Part shown: positions 1-7,565 of the stretch, in pieces
How positions within the stretch are numbered: position 1 is the first letter of the stretch
Layout of the letters: the number at the start of each line of letters is the position of its first letter
Assembly: GCA_017632555.1 (NCBI GenBank)
Contig: JAGBRF010000156.1
Span: 1-15,989 of the forward strand
DNA from: Alphaproteobacteria bacterium
GTDB taxonomy: Bacteria; Pseudomonadota; Alphaproteobacteria; RF32; UBA3637
Direction: 5' to 3'
Length of the DNA stretch: 15,989 bases
Position numbers and translations under genes: made by a program
The notes under the pieces: model-generated
Databases searched by the model: none
The model's input: only the letters and a program-made list of their open reading frames with translations
What the model was told of the DNA's origin: nothing

Positions 1-1262
1 CTTTGGCAGATCGTTTTCGTCCGGCAACTTTGGATGAAGTTGTTGGGCAAGATCATTTGTTGGCCCCTGATGCACCGTTGGGACGTATGATGAATACAGG
101 AAAGGTATCTTCTTTTATTTTATGGGGACCGCCGGGTTGCGGTAAGACTACGATTGCCAAATTATTTGCAAATGTGGCCGGACTTTATTATGAGCCGTTA
201 TCCGCCGTTTTTTCCGGTGTTGCCGATTTGCGCAAAATTTTTGAAGCAGCCAAAAATCGCAAACAAATGGGTAAAAAAACATTATTGTTTGTCGATGAAA
301 TTCATCGTTTTAATCGTTCGCAACAAGACAGCTTTTTGCCTTATGTGGAAGACGGTACCGTTATTTTGGTCGGTGCAACAACGGAAAACCCTTCGTTTGA
401 ATTGAACAGCGCTTTGTTATCGCGTTGTAAAGTTTTTGTGTTGAAGGCTTTGGAACGTGAAGGTTTGGAAAAAATACTTCAAAAAGCCGAAAAAGAATTG
501 GGGCATAAATTGCCTTTGACCGATGAAGCAAAGGATTATTTATTGGGGTTGGCCGATGGTGACGGACGTTACTTTATCAATATGATAGAGGCGGTTGAAC
601 AATATGGCGCGGAAGAGCCGATGAATATTGAACAATTGTCAAAGGTTATTTCCCAAAGAATGCCACTTTATGATAAGGATCGGGAAGGGCATTATAATTT
701 AATCAGTGCATTGCATAAATCTTTGCGGGGTTCTGATCCTGATGCCGGGCTTTATTGGTTGGCACGTATGTTGCAAGGTGGTGAAGATCCGAAATATGTT
801 TTGCGCCGTTTAACGCGTTTTGCAACAGAAGATGTCGGTTTGGCGGATCCGAATGCTATCAATATTGCCATTTCTGCTTGGAATACTTACGAACGACTTG
901 GGTCGCCGGAAGGTGATTTGGCAATCGCCGAATTGGTTGTTTATTTGGCAACAGCGCCCAAATCCGTTGGCGTTTATAAAGCTTGGTCAGCGGCACAGAA
1001 AACAGCAAAAGAAACGGGGTCGCTTTCTCCGCCAATGCATATTTTGAATGCACCGACAAAGTTGATGGGGCAGTTAGGATACGGCGAAGGTTATCAATAT
1101 GATCCCGATACAGAAGACGGTTTTTCGGGACAAGAATATTTCCCCGATAAAATGCACCATTGCACTTTCTATCGTCCGCCGGAACGCGGGTTTGAACGGG
1201 AAATCAATAAACGTTTGGCGTATTGGAACAATTTAAGAAAGCAAAAAAAATGTCAGAAGTAA
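1..1262 (+). CDS. rarA: Replication-associated recombination protein A (RarA/MgsA AAA+ ATPase), 5' partial
   Basis: RarA is a AAA+ ATPase of the clamp-loader/RuvB/WRNIP1 group that acts at stalled replication forks in the cytoplasm. Numbering from the first visible TTG codon (nt 3), the sequence shows Walker A GPPGCGKTT (42-50), Walker B LLFVDEIHRF (94-103), sensor-1 GATTENPSFE (124-133) and a Ser-Arg (140-141) at the arginine-finger position. The C-terminal half carries the lid and tetramerisation region, with the RarA-typical stretches RRLTRFATEDVGLADP and LATAPKSVGVYKAW. About 419 residues are visible. Family members of about 430-450 aa usually begin a little upstream with a PLAxRxRP motif, so the visible LADRFRP means the true start lies before the window and TTG-3 is not the start. 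The stop TAA at 1260-1262 overlaps the next gene by 13 nt, implying co-transcription. Identification is secure. Confidence 0.96.
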   Translation, partial: LADRFRPATLDEVVGQDHLLAPDAPLGRMMNTGKVSSFILWGPPGCGKTTIAKLFANVAGLYYEPLSAVFSGVADLRKIFEAAKNRKQMGKKTLLFVDEIHRFNRSQQDSFLPYVEDGTVILVGATTENPSFELNSALLSRCKVFVLKALEREGLEKILQKAEKELGHKLPLTDEAKDYLLGLADGDGRYFINMIEAVEQYGAEEPMNIEQLSKVISQRMPLYDKDREGHYNLISALHKSLRGSDPDAGLYWLARMLQGGEDPKYVLRRLTRFATEDVGLADPNAINIAISAWNTYERLGSPEGDLAIAELVVYLATAPKSVGVYKAWSAAQKTAKETGSLSPPMHILNAPTKLMGQLGYGEGYQYDPDTEDGFSGQEYFPDKMHHCTFYRPPERGFEREINKRLAYWNNLRKQKKCQK

Positions 1263-2200
1263 AATTGGCTCTGGTTGAAGAAAAAGATTCTGACGCACGT
1301 TTGGATCGGTGGTTCAAACGTTATTATCCGGCGCTTTCTCATGGTATGTTGGAAAAAATGTTACGCGAAAAAAATATACGTGTAAACGGTAAGCGTGCCA
1401 AGGCGGATTTGCGCTTGCAAGCAGGTGATGAAATCCGTGTTCCGCCTATGCCACAAAATGCCGAAAAAGTAACAAAAGAGCTTTCAAAATCAGATGTTGA
1501 CTTTATTCAATCTTTGGTGATTTACAAAGATAAAGACGTTATTGTTTTAAACAAGCCGGCCGGTTTGGCGGTTCAAGGCGGAACAAAGACAATGCGCCAT
1601 GTTGACGGCTTGTTGGACGGATTAAAGTTTGGCGGGGAACGTCCGCGTTTGGTTCATCGTTTGGATAAAGAAACAAGCGGTGTTTTGGTTTTGGCTCGCA
1701 ACGTAAAAATGGCGGGGTATTTGGCAAAGGCCTTTGAAACAAAAGAAGCGCATAAAATTTATTGGGCTTTGGTCAGCGGTTGTCCCAAACAAATGCAGGG
1801 TGAAATCGAAGCGCCGTTATTGAAAAAATCCGGAAAGAACGGCGGTGAGCTGGTTCAAGTTGATGAAAACGGGCAATATGCAAAGTCGTTATATGAAGTA
1901 ATGGACACAACAGGCGAATATTCTTTGCTTCGTTTGATGCCGTTGACGGGAAGGACCCATCAATTGCGAGTCCATTGTGCTTATTTGGGATGTCCTATTG
2001 TCGGTGATGAAAAATACGGCGGACATTTTGTGGACGGGTTGGAAAAAAAGATGTTTTTGCATGCAAAAGCTTTGCAAATTCCGCTTTTTAATCAAAAAAA
2101 ATTAAAAATTGATGCTCCAACACCAGAATATATGAAAAAAAGCTTTGCATTTTTCCATTTTGATGATAAAAGAGAAAAAGAAAGTTTTGATTTTCTTTAA
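1250..2200 (+). CDS. rluC: 23S rRNA pseudouridine synthase, RluC/RluD family
   Basis: This enzyme isomerises specific uridines in 23S rRNA to pseudouridine. An N-terminal S4 RNA-binding domain (about residues 15-65, with RLDRWFKRYYP and IRVNGKRA) is followed by the catalytic RsuA/RluA fold. The signature RLVHRLDKETSGVLVLAR places the catalytic aspartate at residue 139; further family blocks are LNKPAGLAVQGG and PLTGRTHQLRVHCAYLGCPIVGD. I chose ATG at 1250 (316 aa, close to the roughly 320 aa of RluC) because nine extra residues from a TTG at 1223 precede the family start. The gene begins inside rarA (13-nt overlap). Length, S4 domain and the adjacent rarA favour RluC over RluD, but the exact target uridines cannot be told from sequence alone. 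Confidence 0.9.
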   Translation: MSEVKLALVEEKDSDARLDRWFKRYYPALSHGMLEKMLREKNIRVNGKRAKADLRLQAGDEIRVPPMPQNAEKVTKELSKSDVDFIQSLVIYKDKDVIVLNKPAGLAVQGGTKTMRHVDGLLDGLKFGGERPRLVHRLDKETSGVLVLARNVKMAGYLAKAFETKEAHKIYWALVSGCPKQMQGEIEAPLLKKSGKNGGELVQVDENGQYAKSLYEVMDTTGEYSLLRLMPLTGRTHQLRVHCAYLGCPIVGDEKYGGHFVDGLEKKMFLHAKALQIPLFNQKKLKIDAPTPEYMKKSFAFFHFDDKREKESFDFL

Positions 2201-2221
2201 AACGAGAAAAAGGGGCGTTTG

Positions 2222-4492
2222 ATGAAAAATACATTAATTACTATTGTGTTGGTGCTTTTAGCCGCTATTGTCGGTGCTATTTTGTATGTCTTTACATTTG
2301 ATGTCAATTCATACAAAGGTACAGTTGAAAGATATTTGATGGAAAATACTGGCTATTCCGTTTCTGTGAACGGAAAGATGAGCCTGTCCAAGTCATTAAA
2401 GCCAACTTTGATTCTGCGTGATGTGGAAATTAAAAACGCCGCCGGTTTTTCGAAACCCGCTTTCTTTAAAGCCGAAAGAGCCGACATTTCCTTTGAACTA
2501 ATCCCCTTTTTGAAACACGTTCTTAATGTTCAACATATCAATTTGACCAATGTCAATGTTTTCTTCCAAGTAAACGAAGCCGGACATGATAACTGGAGTC
2601 GGATTCCAAGAAATCAGCGAGTCGCTACAAATAAAAAAGATTTGAAGCGTCCGACACTTTCAAAAGCGGCAGCTGTAACGCCCGAATCGCAAGCTCAATT
2701 TGAAATGATTACATTGAATGACGTTAAAGTTCATTATGAGAACGAATTGGAAAAGGTAAGTAATCTGCTTGTATTTGACAAAGTGTCCATTGAACAATTA
2801 GTCAATATTCAAGGTGATGTCTTGTGTAACGGAGAAAAATTTGATTTTTCCGGTTCGGTTAAAAACTTGCTTTCCGTTGCCAGAAGTAAACGTGATTTCA
2901 ATTTCAGCTTTGATGTAGTCGGTTTGGATGCTACTTCAAAAGTTTCCGGTGTATGCCGTGATTTGGAAAGATGTTATAACGATATTACATTGAACATCAC
3001 TTCACGCGGAAAGGATTTGAAAAAAGTTTATGATTTCTTCTTCTCGACAAGAAAAGAAATTCCCGCATCTGCTTATGCTTTCCAATTTGCAGGACGTTTG
3101 TTCAGCGAACAATTGTTGTTGGATGGTTATTTGAATATGATCGATGAGGGCGTAAATTTGTCCTATAATATAGAGCAGGGTTTGGATGATGGTGTCGGAA
3201 AAGGTCGTATCAATTTGGATATAACAAAGCCGGATTATATTAAACAATTCAAGTTAAAGCCATTTACTTTGCAGGCAACATACAACTTTGAATTGGATAA
3301 ATTTTTGAAGATTTCGAATTTTTCAGCTATGTTCGATGAAACGGATATAGACGGTTCTATTGATGTGGATTTGTCCGGTAAAAAGCCGTTAGTTTCCGGC
3401 GGATTACATTCCCATTATTTCAAATTCGGAAATGTTTTCGATGGTATGGCGGCCGGTTTAAGTTGGTTGGATATTGTTGATGCTAATTTGTCTTTGACGA
3501 TAGATAACTTTGCGGCCAATAACGCATTTGCTCGTTATCCGTTGGTTGCTGCAAACGTTCAAATAAATGATAATTTCTTGGAAGCACGTTTGTTGGAAGG
3601 TTCTTCCGTTGCCGGCGGTTTGATTGTCGGTAAAATGAACATCAACGCCAGAGATATTCAAAATCCGAAATGGAGTTTTGAATTGGTCGGTGAAGATTTG
3701 AGGTTTAATCAAGTCAAGAGTTGGAAAAAACAATTGTTGAACGGAAGCTTCAACGTCAATTTGTTCTTGAGTGCAGAAGGAAATACACCGAAAAAGGTTG
3801 AAAGTTCATTGAATGGTAGTGCTTTGTTCACTGCAAACCAAGTTGAAATTTTGTCACCTATCGTTGCGGATTTGTTCGCAGAAAATGATACAAACGGTAC
3901 GTACAGAGCTTCAAAGGATTTGTTTATCAAATGTTCCGTTGTGAATGCGGATATCAAAAACGGTATAATTTCATTGGATAAGAAAGCCGCTGTTGAAACC
4001 AGTCGTTTCAATATGTTGATTGACGGTGATATCAATTTGGCTGATGAAACAATCAATTTACGCTTTATTCCGCGTAAATCGGCTGTGAATTACGGACAAA
4101 CGGTCGGTAATATCCGCGGTGTTGTTTTAAGCGGTAATTTGTTCGAACCAAAAGCCAGCGTTGAAACAAAATTCAATTCAATGTTCGACAATGAAGTAAA
4201 AGCAAAACCGGTTGATGTCAATTCCAAAAAAGCCGTGTTAGACGCTTATACAAACAAAAAGCCGGTTGAAGAAGTTTCTATTTGTCGTATTGCTGCGGCT
4301 GATATGAATTTCAAAACAATCGATGATTACTTTGGTCGTTTGCCTGTTGTAATTCAGGAAGAACCGGAAGAAGCACCGCAAGTCGTTGTTGAAGAAACAA
4401 AGGCAGAAAAGGTTGGACGTGAATTGTTGAATGCTTTGTCTGATGCGTTGAAAGACAAAGAAAAGAAACCGTCTCCTGCGGGCAGAAAATAA
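2222..4492 (+). CDS. AsmA family envelope protein
   Basis: This 756-aa protein has a single N-terminal membrane anchor (about residues 4-24, hydrophobic TLITIVLVLLAAIVGAILYV) followed by a long periplasmic region. The AsmA N-terminal pattern is clear: residues around 30-75 contain a tyrosine-rich strand, GYSVSVNGKMSLS and PTLILRDVEIKNAAGF. The C-terminal part (about 520-660) carries the AsmA_2-like block with FTANQVEILSPIVADL, INLADETINLRFIPRK and the GVVLSGNLFEPKASV ending. AsmA/TamB/YhdP-type proteins are large beta-rich structures linked to lipid transport between inner and outer membranes. The final 60 residues are Glu/Lys-rich and probably disordered. ATG 2222 follows an AGGGGCG ribosome site at 2211-2217, which decides it over the TTG directly before. 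Family assignment is firm; the specific lipid role is inferred. Confidence 0.88.
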   Translation: MKNTLITIVLVLLAAIVGAILYVFTFDVNSYKGTVERYLMENTGYSVSVNGKMSLSKSLKPTLILRDVEIKNAAGFSKPAFFKAERADISFELIPFLKHVLNVQHINLTNVNVFFQVNEAGHDNWSRIPRNQRVATNKKDLKRPTLSKAAAVTPESQAQFEMITLNDVKVHYENELEKVSNLLVFDKVSIEQLVNIQGDVLCNGEKFDFSGSVKNLLSVARSKRDFNFSFDVVGLDATSKVSGVCRDLERCYNDITLNITSRGKDLKKVYDFFFSTRKEIPASAYAFQFAGRLFSEQLLLDGYLNMIDEGVNLSYNIEQGLDDGVGKGRINLDITKPDYIKQFKLKPFTLQATYNFELDKFLKISNFSAMFDETDIDGSIDVDLSGKKPLVSGGLHSHYFKFGNVFDGMAAGLSWLDIVDANLSLTIDNFAANNAFARYPLVAANVQINDNFLEARLLEGSSVAGGLIVGKMNINARDIQNPKWSFELVGEDLRFNQVKSWKKQLLNGSFNVNLFLSAEGNTPKKVESSLNGSALFTANQVEILSPIVADLFAENDTNGTYRASKDLFIKCSVVNADIKNGIISLDKKAAVETSRFNMLIDGDINLADETINLRFIPRKSAVNYGQTVGNIRGVVLSGNLFEPKASVETKFNSMFDNEVKAKPVDVNSKKAVLDAYTNKKPVEEVSICRIAAADMNFKTIDDYFGRLPVVIQEEPEEAPQVVVEETKAEKVGRELLNALSDALKDKEKKPSPAGRK

Positions 4493-4496
4493 CAGT

Positions 4497-4781
4497 ATGA
4501 ACGAAATTCATATATTGATTGAAGGACGTGTCCAACACGTTGGTTTCAGACGCTTTGTTTTGCGATGGGCCGAACAGTTGGGTGTATCCGGTTGGGTGCG
4601 TAATAATGCAACCGGTTCGGTGGAAGTGTTTGCCACCGGGGATCAAAGGGATATCATTGACTTCATAAATGCGTGCCGTAAAGGCCCTTTATTTGCAAGC
4701 GTGGTGAACGTTCAGTTTATGGATATAACACAGCAGGACAGGGCGTTGATGTCGCCCCAGTCTTTTAAGGTTTTATTCTGA
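4497..4781 (+). CDS. acyP: Acylphosphatase
   Basis: A 94-aa acylphosphatase, which hydrolyses carboxyl-phosphate bonds of acyl phosphates in the cytoplasm. The phosphate-binding loop reads EGRVQHVGFRRF (residues 9-20), with the substrate-binding arginine at R18; His14 replaces the more usual Gly (VQGVGFR). GWVRNNATGSVEV (32-44) supplies the catalytic asparagine at N36; the 18-residue spacing between this Arg and Asn is the same as in the human enzyme (R23/N41). Length matches the family. It starts 4 nt after the AsmA stop and is the last gene of the + strand run, ending in TGA followed at once by TAA, then a terminator. The physiological substrate is not evident. Confidence 0.93.
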   Translation: MNEIHILIEGRVQHVGFRRFVLRWAEQLGVSGWVRNNATGSVEVFATGDQRDIIDFINACRKGPLFASVVNVQFMDITQQDRALMSPQSFKVLF

Positions 4782-4782
4782 T

Positions 4783-4824
4783 AAAAAAATACCCACCAAA
4801 TTCGTGGTGGGTATGATTTTTTTT
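4783..4824. terminator. Bidirectional rho-independent terminator
   Basis: A perfect 10-bp inverted repeat (ATACCCACCA at 4789-4798 and TGGTGGGTAT at 4805-4814) encloses a 6-nt loop. It is followed by a T run on the + strand (4817-4824) and preceded by an A run (4783-4789), which is a T run when read from the - strand. It sits between the convergent acylphosphatase (+) and mlaC (-) genes and should end both transcripts. Confidence 0.93.
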
Positions 4825-4832
4825 AATTCTTT

Positions 4833-5489
4833 TTATTTTGTTTTAGCTTCTTTCTTTACTTCCTTTTTTTCCGCCGGTTTAGCATCTTTTTCGTTTGATG
4901 ATTCAGATGCCCGTTTGGCTTGAAGCTTTAATTCTTCAATCAAATCCTGAATGGAATGATTTTGCAAATAAGAAGTATATTCGTTGCGATAATTTAATGT
5001 TATGCTGACCCCTTCAACGATGATGTCAATAATTCGATATTCACCGTCTTTTTCACGAACACGCCAAACAACTTGAATAGGTTTGGAATCTTGTGTAACC
5101 GTACTGTCTACGAACACTTGATTTTTACCTTGTGCCGGGCGTTCCGAGAAAAATTGCACTTCTTGTCCGTTATACATATTGAACCGTTCAGCCGTCATTT
5201 TGATGGCCATATCTTTGAATGCTTCAATAAAATCATCTCTTTCTTTTGGTGATGCGGTGCGCCAATATTGAGCCAAAACAGCTTTTGCAATTGCCTGCGT
5301 ATCTACCGCGTTCAACATATAATCTTCGAAACGTTTTGTTTTTTCTTCTTTTGAAACATCTGCGGTTAAAACGTCTTTAATAACATTGTCAATTAACGTA
5401 TTGACAAAGGTTGTTGCAGATTTTGCGTTTGCTGTTGCTGTATGAGCCAAGCAAATAAGTCCAAAAATCAAAGTCAGTATTTTTTTCAT
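4833..5489 (-). CDS. mlaC: MlaC-type periplasmic phospholipid-binding protein (Ttg2D/Tol_Tol_Ttg2 family)
   Basis: MlaC shuttles phospholipids across the periplasm between the outer-membrane MlaA complex and the inner-membrane MlaFEDB ABC transporter. The 218-aa product begins with a signal peptide (MKKILTLIFGLICLAHTATA, cleavage near residues 20-22). The mature part shows the family pattern: a helical start (TTFVNTLIDNVIKDVL), then FEDYMLNAVDTQAIAKAVLAQYWR, the DFIEAFKDM stretch and a strand series ending in YRIIDIIVEGVSITLNYRNEY. The C-terminus adds a Lys/Glu-rich tail (about the last 25 residues) that is not typical. ATG at 5489 was chosen over upstream in-frame starts because it gives the signal peptide directly and lies next to a GAGGAG ribosome site. 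The start is 1 nt after the mlaA stop, so the two are translated from one message. Confidence 0.9.
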   Translation of the reverse strand: MKKILTLIFGLICLAHTATANAKSATTFVNTLIDNVIKDVLTADVSKEEKTKRFEDYMLNAVDTQAIAKAVLAQYWRTASPKERDDFIEAFKDMAIKMTAERFNMYNGQEVQFFSERPAQGKNQVFVDSTVTQDSKPIQVVWRVREKDGEYRIIDIIVEGVSITLNYRNEYTSYLQNHSIQDLIEELKLQAKRASESSNEKDAKPAEKKEVKKEAKTK

Positions 5490-5490
5490 A

Positions 5491-6282
5491 TTAAAACTCC
5501 TCTTCATCTTCAAAGTCAAAATCAATATTATAATTTTCGGTTTGCGCCTCGATATCATCAGCATTCAAGAATTTTGAACGATTTTGTTGATACATTGTCC
5601 GAAGTGCAACATAAGGATCGATCGAATTCTTTTCTATATTTTCCAACAATTCGCTTAAATCGTCAATAGCAACAACGCCTTTAACTACATAACGGAATAT
5701 TATCACGTATCTTCTTTCCGGACGCGGAAATGCGTAATCAACAGGATCTAGGAAAAATCCGACCGTACGGCCAACTGTATCACGAATATCCGAAGGTCCC
5801 AAGAACGGTATGACAAAGTAAGGTGTCGGTTCTTTCCAACCCCACTTATAAAGCGTTTCACCAAAATCTTTTCGTGTGTCCTCAATTCCCAACATACTGG
5901 CCACATCAAAAAATCCCAATACCCCGATGGTTGTGTTTGTAAAGAAACGACCGAAAATTTGTGCGCTTTCTTCAAATTCACCCTGTAAAAGTGCATTGAC
6001 AAAGTAATAAGGTTGGGTGATATTGCTTGATGCATTTGATATACATTCACGTGCCGATTGGGGAACAACAAAACGATAAGCTTTATCAAACGGGCGGTAA
6101 ACATATCGATTTACTTTAAAGTTAAAATCGGAAACAACGCGGTTATATGGTTCTAACGGGTCGTGATTCGCTTCGTATTGTTTCAAAGCGACCGGGTCAG
6201 TCGGCGGTGTGGCGCAAGCTGATAATAACAAGCACCCTAAAAAACAGAAAAGTAAATAATACAGTTTTTTACCGATAGTCAT
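5491..6282 (-). CDS. mlaA: MlaA-type outer-membrane lipoprotein (VacJ)
   Basis: MlaA removes mislocalised phospholipids from the outer leaflet of the outer membrane and passes them to MlaC. The 263-aa product has a lipoprotein signal: a hydrophobic N-terminus and lipobox LSAC, with lipidated Cys23. Family blocks follow in order: DPLEPYNRVVSDFNFKVNRY (41-60), VPQSARECISNASSNI, FVNALLQGEFEESAQIFGRF, NTTIGVLGFFDVASMLGI, DFGETLYKWGW and PYFVIPFLGPSDIRDTVG. The length fits (E. coli about 250 aa). The last 20 residues form an acidic tail (DFDFEDEEEF) whose codons supply the Shine-Dalgarno sequence of mlaC. The start ATG at 6282 has AAGGA upstream. It follows the LOG-family gene by 48 nt on the same strand. 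The mlaFEDB transporter genes are not in this window. Confidence 0.93.
   Translation of the reverse strand: MTIGKKLYYLLFCFLGCLLLSACATPPTDPVALKQYEANHDPLEPYNRVVSDFNFKVNRYVYRPFDKAYRFVVPQSARECISNASSNITQPYYFVNALLQGEFEESAQIFGRFFTNTTIGVLGFFDVASMLGIEDTRKDFGETLYKWGWKEPTPYFVIPFLGPSDIRDTVGRTVGFFLDPVDYAFPRPERRYVIIFRYVVKGVVAIDDLSELLENIEKNSIDPYVALRTMYQQNRSKFLNADDIEAQTENYNIDFDFEDEEEF
5494..5501 (-). promoter_or_regulatory. mlaC ribosome-binding site embedded in the mlaA C-terminal codons
   Basis: Read on the - strand, the last codons of mlaA (Glu-Glu-Phe-stop) contain GAGGAGTT, about 7 nt before the mlaC ATG. This fixes the mlaC start at 5489 and suggests translational coupling of the two genes. Confidence 0.75.
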
Positions 6283-6330
6283 AAAATTCCTTTTTATACT
6301 TTTTTTAGAGTAGACCTTTTTTTATTTTTA

Positions 6331-6912
6331 TCAAGTATTTTTTAATTCGGCTTTTTCCAATTCGGCTTCGATAGTCGGTAAAACATCTTCAACTTTATCA
6401 ACCGGGGTGACTAATCTTAAATCTCTTGGCTTCATAAAGCCATTGTCTATCATAAATTGTATGGTATCTTTTAATGGTTTGAAAAAGCCGTTGATACTCA
6501 ACAAAATAATCGGTTTGTCAAACAAGCCAAGCTGTCTTAAAACGGTCAATTCCACCAATTCATCGATTGTTCCGATACCGCCGGGAAGCACACAAAAAGC
6601 TTCCGCCGCCGATGTCATGGCAAACTTACGTTCATACAGTTTTTGAAAAACGCGAATTTCATCCATAGCATCTTCCATCAAATCCGGACGTTCTCTGTCA
6701 AACAAATTTGAAATGGTCATACCGATTACTTCCCCGCCGTGTTTTTTGCAAGAAGATGACACCGCACCCATTAAACCGGTTCCGCCGTCCCCGAAAATCA
6801 ATCTGACACCATTTTCGGCAATTAAACGCCCCAATTCTGATGCCGCTTTTTCGAAAGCAGGGTCTTTTCCGGTTTTGCTTCCACAAAACACACATATATT
6901 TTTTAACTTCAT
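6331..6912 (-). CDS. LOG family protein (TIGR00730-type nucleotide 5'-monophosphate phosphoribohydrolase)
   Basis: Proteins of this Rossmann-like family cleave the ribose-base bond of nucleoside 5'-monophosphates, classically cytokinin riboside phosphates in plants and AMP-type substrates in bacteria. The 193-aa protein begins with a beta-strand and nucleotide loop, ICVFCGSKTGKDP (6-18), followed by LIFGDGGTGLMGAV (38-51), where most relatives have YGGGxxGLMG. The active-site motifs are present: the ERK triplet (94-96, catalytic Arg95) and PGGIGTIDE (110-118, catalytic Glu118). Length is typical. An AAGGA ribosome site precedes ATG 6912. It is the first visible gene of a - strand run into mlaA and mlaC. 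The stop is TGA followed immediately by TAA. The physiological substrate here is unknown. Confidence 0.9.
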   Translation of the reverse strand: MKLKNICVFCGSKTGKDPAFEKAASELGRLIAENGVRLIFGDGGTGLMGAVSSSCKKHGGEVIGMTISNLFDRERPDLMEDAMDEIRVFQKLYERKFAMTSAAEAFCVLPGGIGTIDELVELTVLRQLGLFDKPIILLSINGFFKPLKDTIQFMIDNGFMKPRDLRLVTPVDKVEDVLPTIEAELEKAELKNT

Positions 6913-7001
6913 TTTTTTTCCTTTTTTATCGTTTTGTTAAAAGTTTGTTCACTTTTTACGTTTATATTTCATCTTATGTAGTTTTAAGATAGCACAAAGA
7001 A
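6913..7001. other. Divergent intergenic region between the LOG-family gene and the secreted-protein gene
   Basis: This 89-nt, very AT-rich gap separates two divergently transcribed genes and must hold or border their promoters. On the + strand a TATATT at 6963-6968 could be a -10 box but has no convincing -35 partner. No confident hexamer pair is visible for the - strand either. The ribosome site for the LOG gene (AAGGA on the - strand) is at its left edge. Confidence 0.4.
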
Positions 7002-7538
7002 ATGGAAAAAACAACGATGAAAAAAAGAACTTTTTTATTATTTTTTATGTGTCTGTTTTCGGTGGCTTCTGTATTTGCTGAAAGCCCGGATTTGCCTTTG
7101 TTCGAAGAAGAAGATAGCACTCCGGCTGAAGCTCCGGCTCCGGCACCTTGTCCGCTTTGTGATAAACGGGGAAAATTGCCCAATATCGGTAATGATGCCA
7201 AATCGGTCGATTCGATTTATTTAGCTCCGCCTCCATTTCCTGCTGTCAATGTGACGATGACTTCCGATCAACCTTTGCCGTCCCGTCCTTTCGAAGGCGT
7301 GAATATGTCTTATGAAGGGCGTTATTCAGCTGATGTCGAACATCCGAATCGGGTATCCGCACCGGTTGATTTTGCCGCAACACAATCCGCCAAGAAAACA
7401 GTCAATGTCCAAATAAAAGAAGCAAAGGCAGAAGATGATAAGGCAAAGGATGAAAAAGAAGTAGAAGAGAAAAAAGAAGATAAAGAAAGCAAAAAAGAAA
7501 CCGCAAAAACACCGGATAAAAAAGAAGATAAGGAATAA
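7002..7538 (+). CDS. Secreted Pro-rich and Lys/Glu-rich protein, N-terminal part of a probably split gene
   Basis: I do not recognise a named family. A signal peptide starts at the second methionine (nt 7017: MKKRTFLLFFMCLFSVASVFA), so the mature protein is exported. ATG 7002 would add five residues, and the sequence does not decide between the two starts. The mature part holds an acidic and Ala/Pro-rich stretch (EAPAPAPCPLC, with a CxxC pair), then a less biased region of about 85 residues. From about residue 127 it becomes an extremely Lys/Glu/Asp-rich tail. The tail ends at TAA 7536-7538. The same frame stays open immediately after this stop for 691 nt and continues the Lys-rich character (Ala-Lys-Lys), so the 178-aa product is probably the front half of a roughly 410-residue protein. 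In that case it is either a recent nonsense mutation, a sequence error or a read-through site. Confidence 0.6.
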   Translation: MEKTTMKKRTFLLFFMCLFSVASVFAESPDLPLFEEEDSTPAEAPAPAPCPLCDKRGKLPNIGNDAKSVDSIYLAPPPFPAVNVTMTSDQPLPSRPFEGVNMSYEGRYSADVEHPNRVSAPVDFAATQSAKKTVNVQIKEAKAEDDKAKDEKEVEEKKEDKESKKETAKTPDKKEDKE

Positions 7539-7565
7539 GCAAAGAAGGTAAATCCCGTTTTCCCG

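Noticed and set aside
3709..4056. - strand ORF of 115 codons inside the AsmA gene
   Set aside because: It lies entirely antisense to a clearly conserved AsmA C-terminal domain and has no recognisable protein features.
4311..4646. - strand ORF of 111 codons over the AsmA/acylphosphatase junction
   Set aside because: It is antisense to two well-supported genes and its product is unlike any family.
4779..4784. TGA recoded as tryptophan, suggested by TGATAA endings
   Set aside because: Tryptophan positions in all the proteins use TGG, the products end at family-typical lengths, and the obgE/rsfS ATGA overlap uses TGA as a stop.
7536..7538. Frameshift or alternative genetic code as explanation for the split secreted protein
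   Set aside because: Both halves are in the same frame, so no frameshift is needed. TAA is the normal stop of most genes in this window, so reassignment of TAA as a sense codon is excluded.
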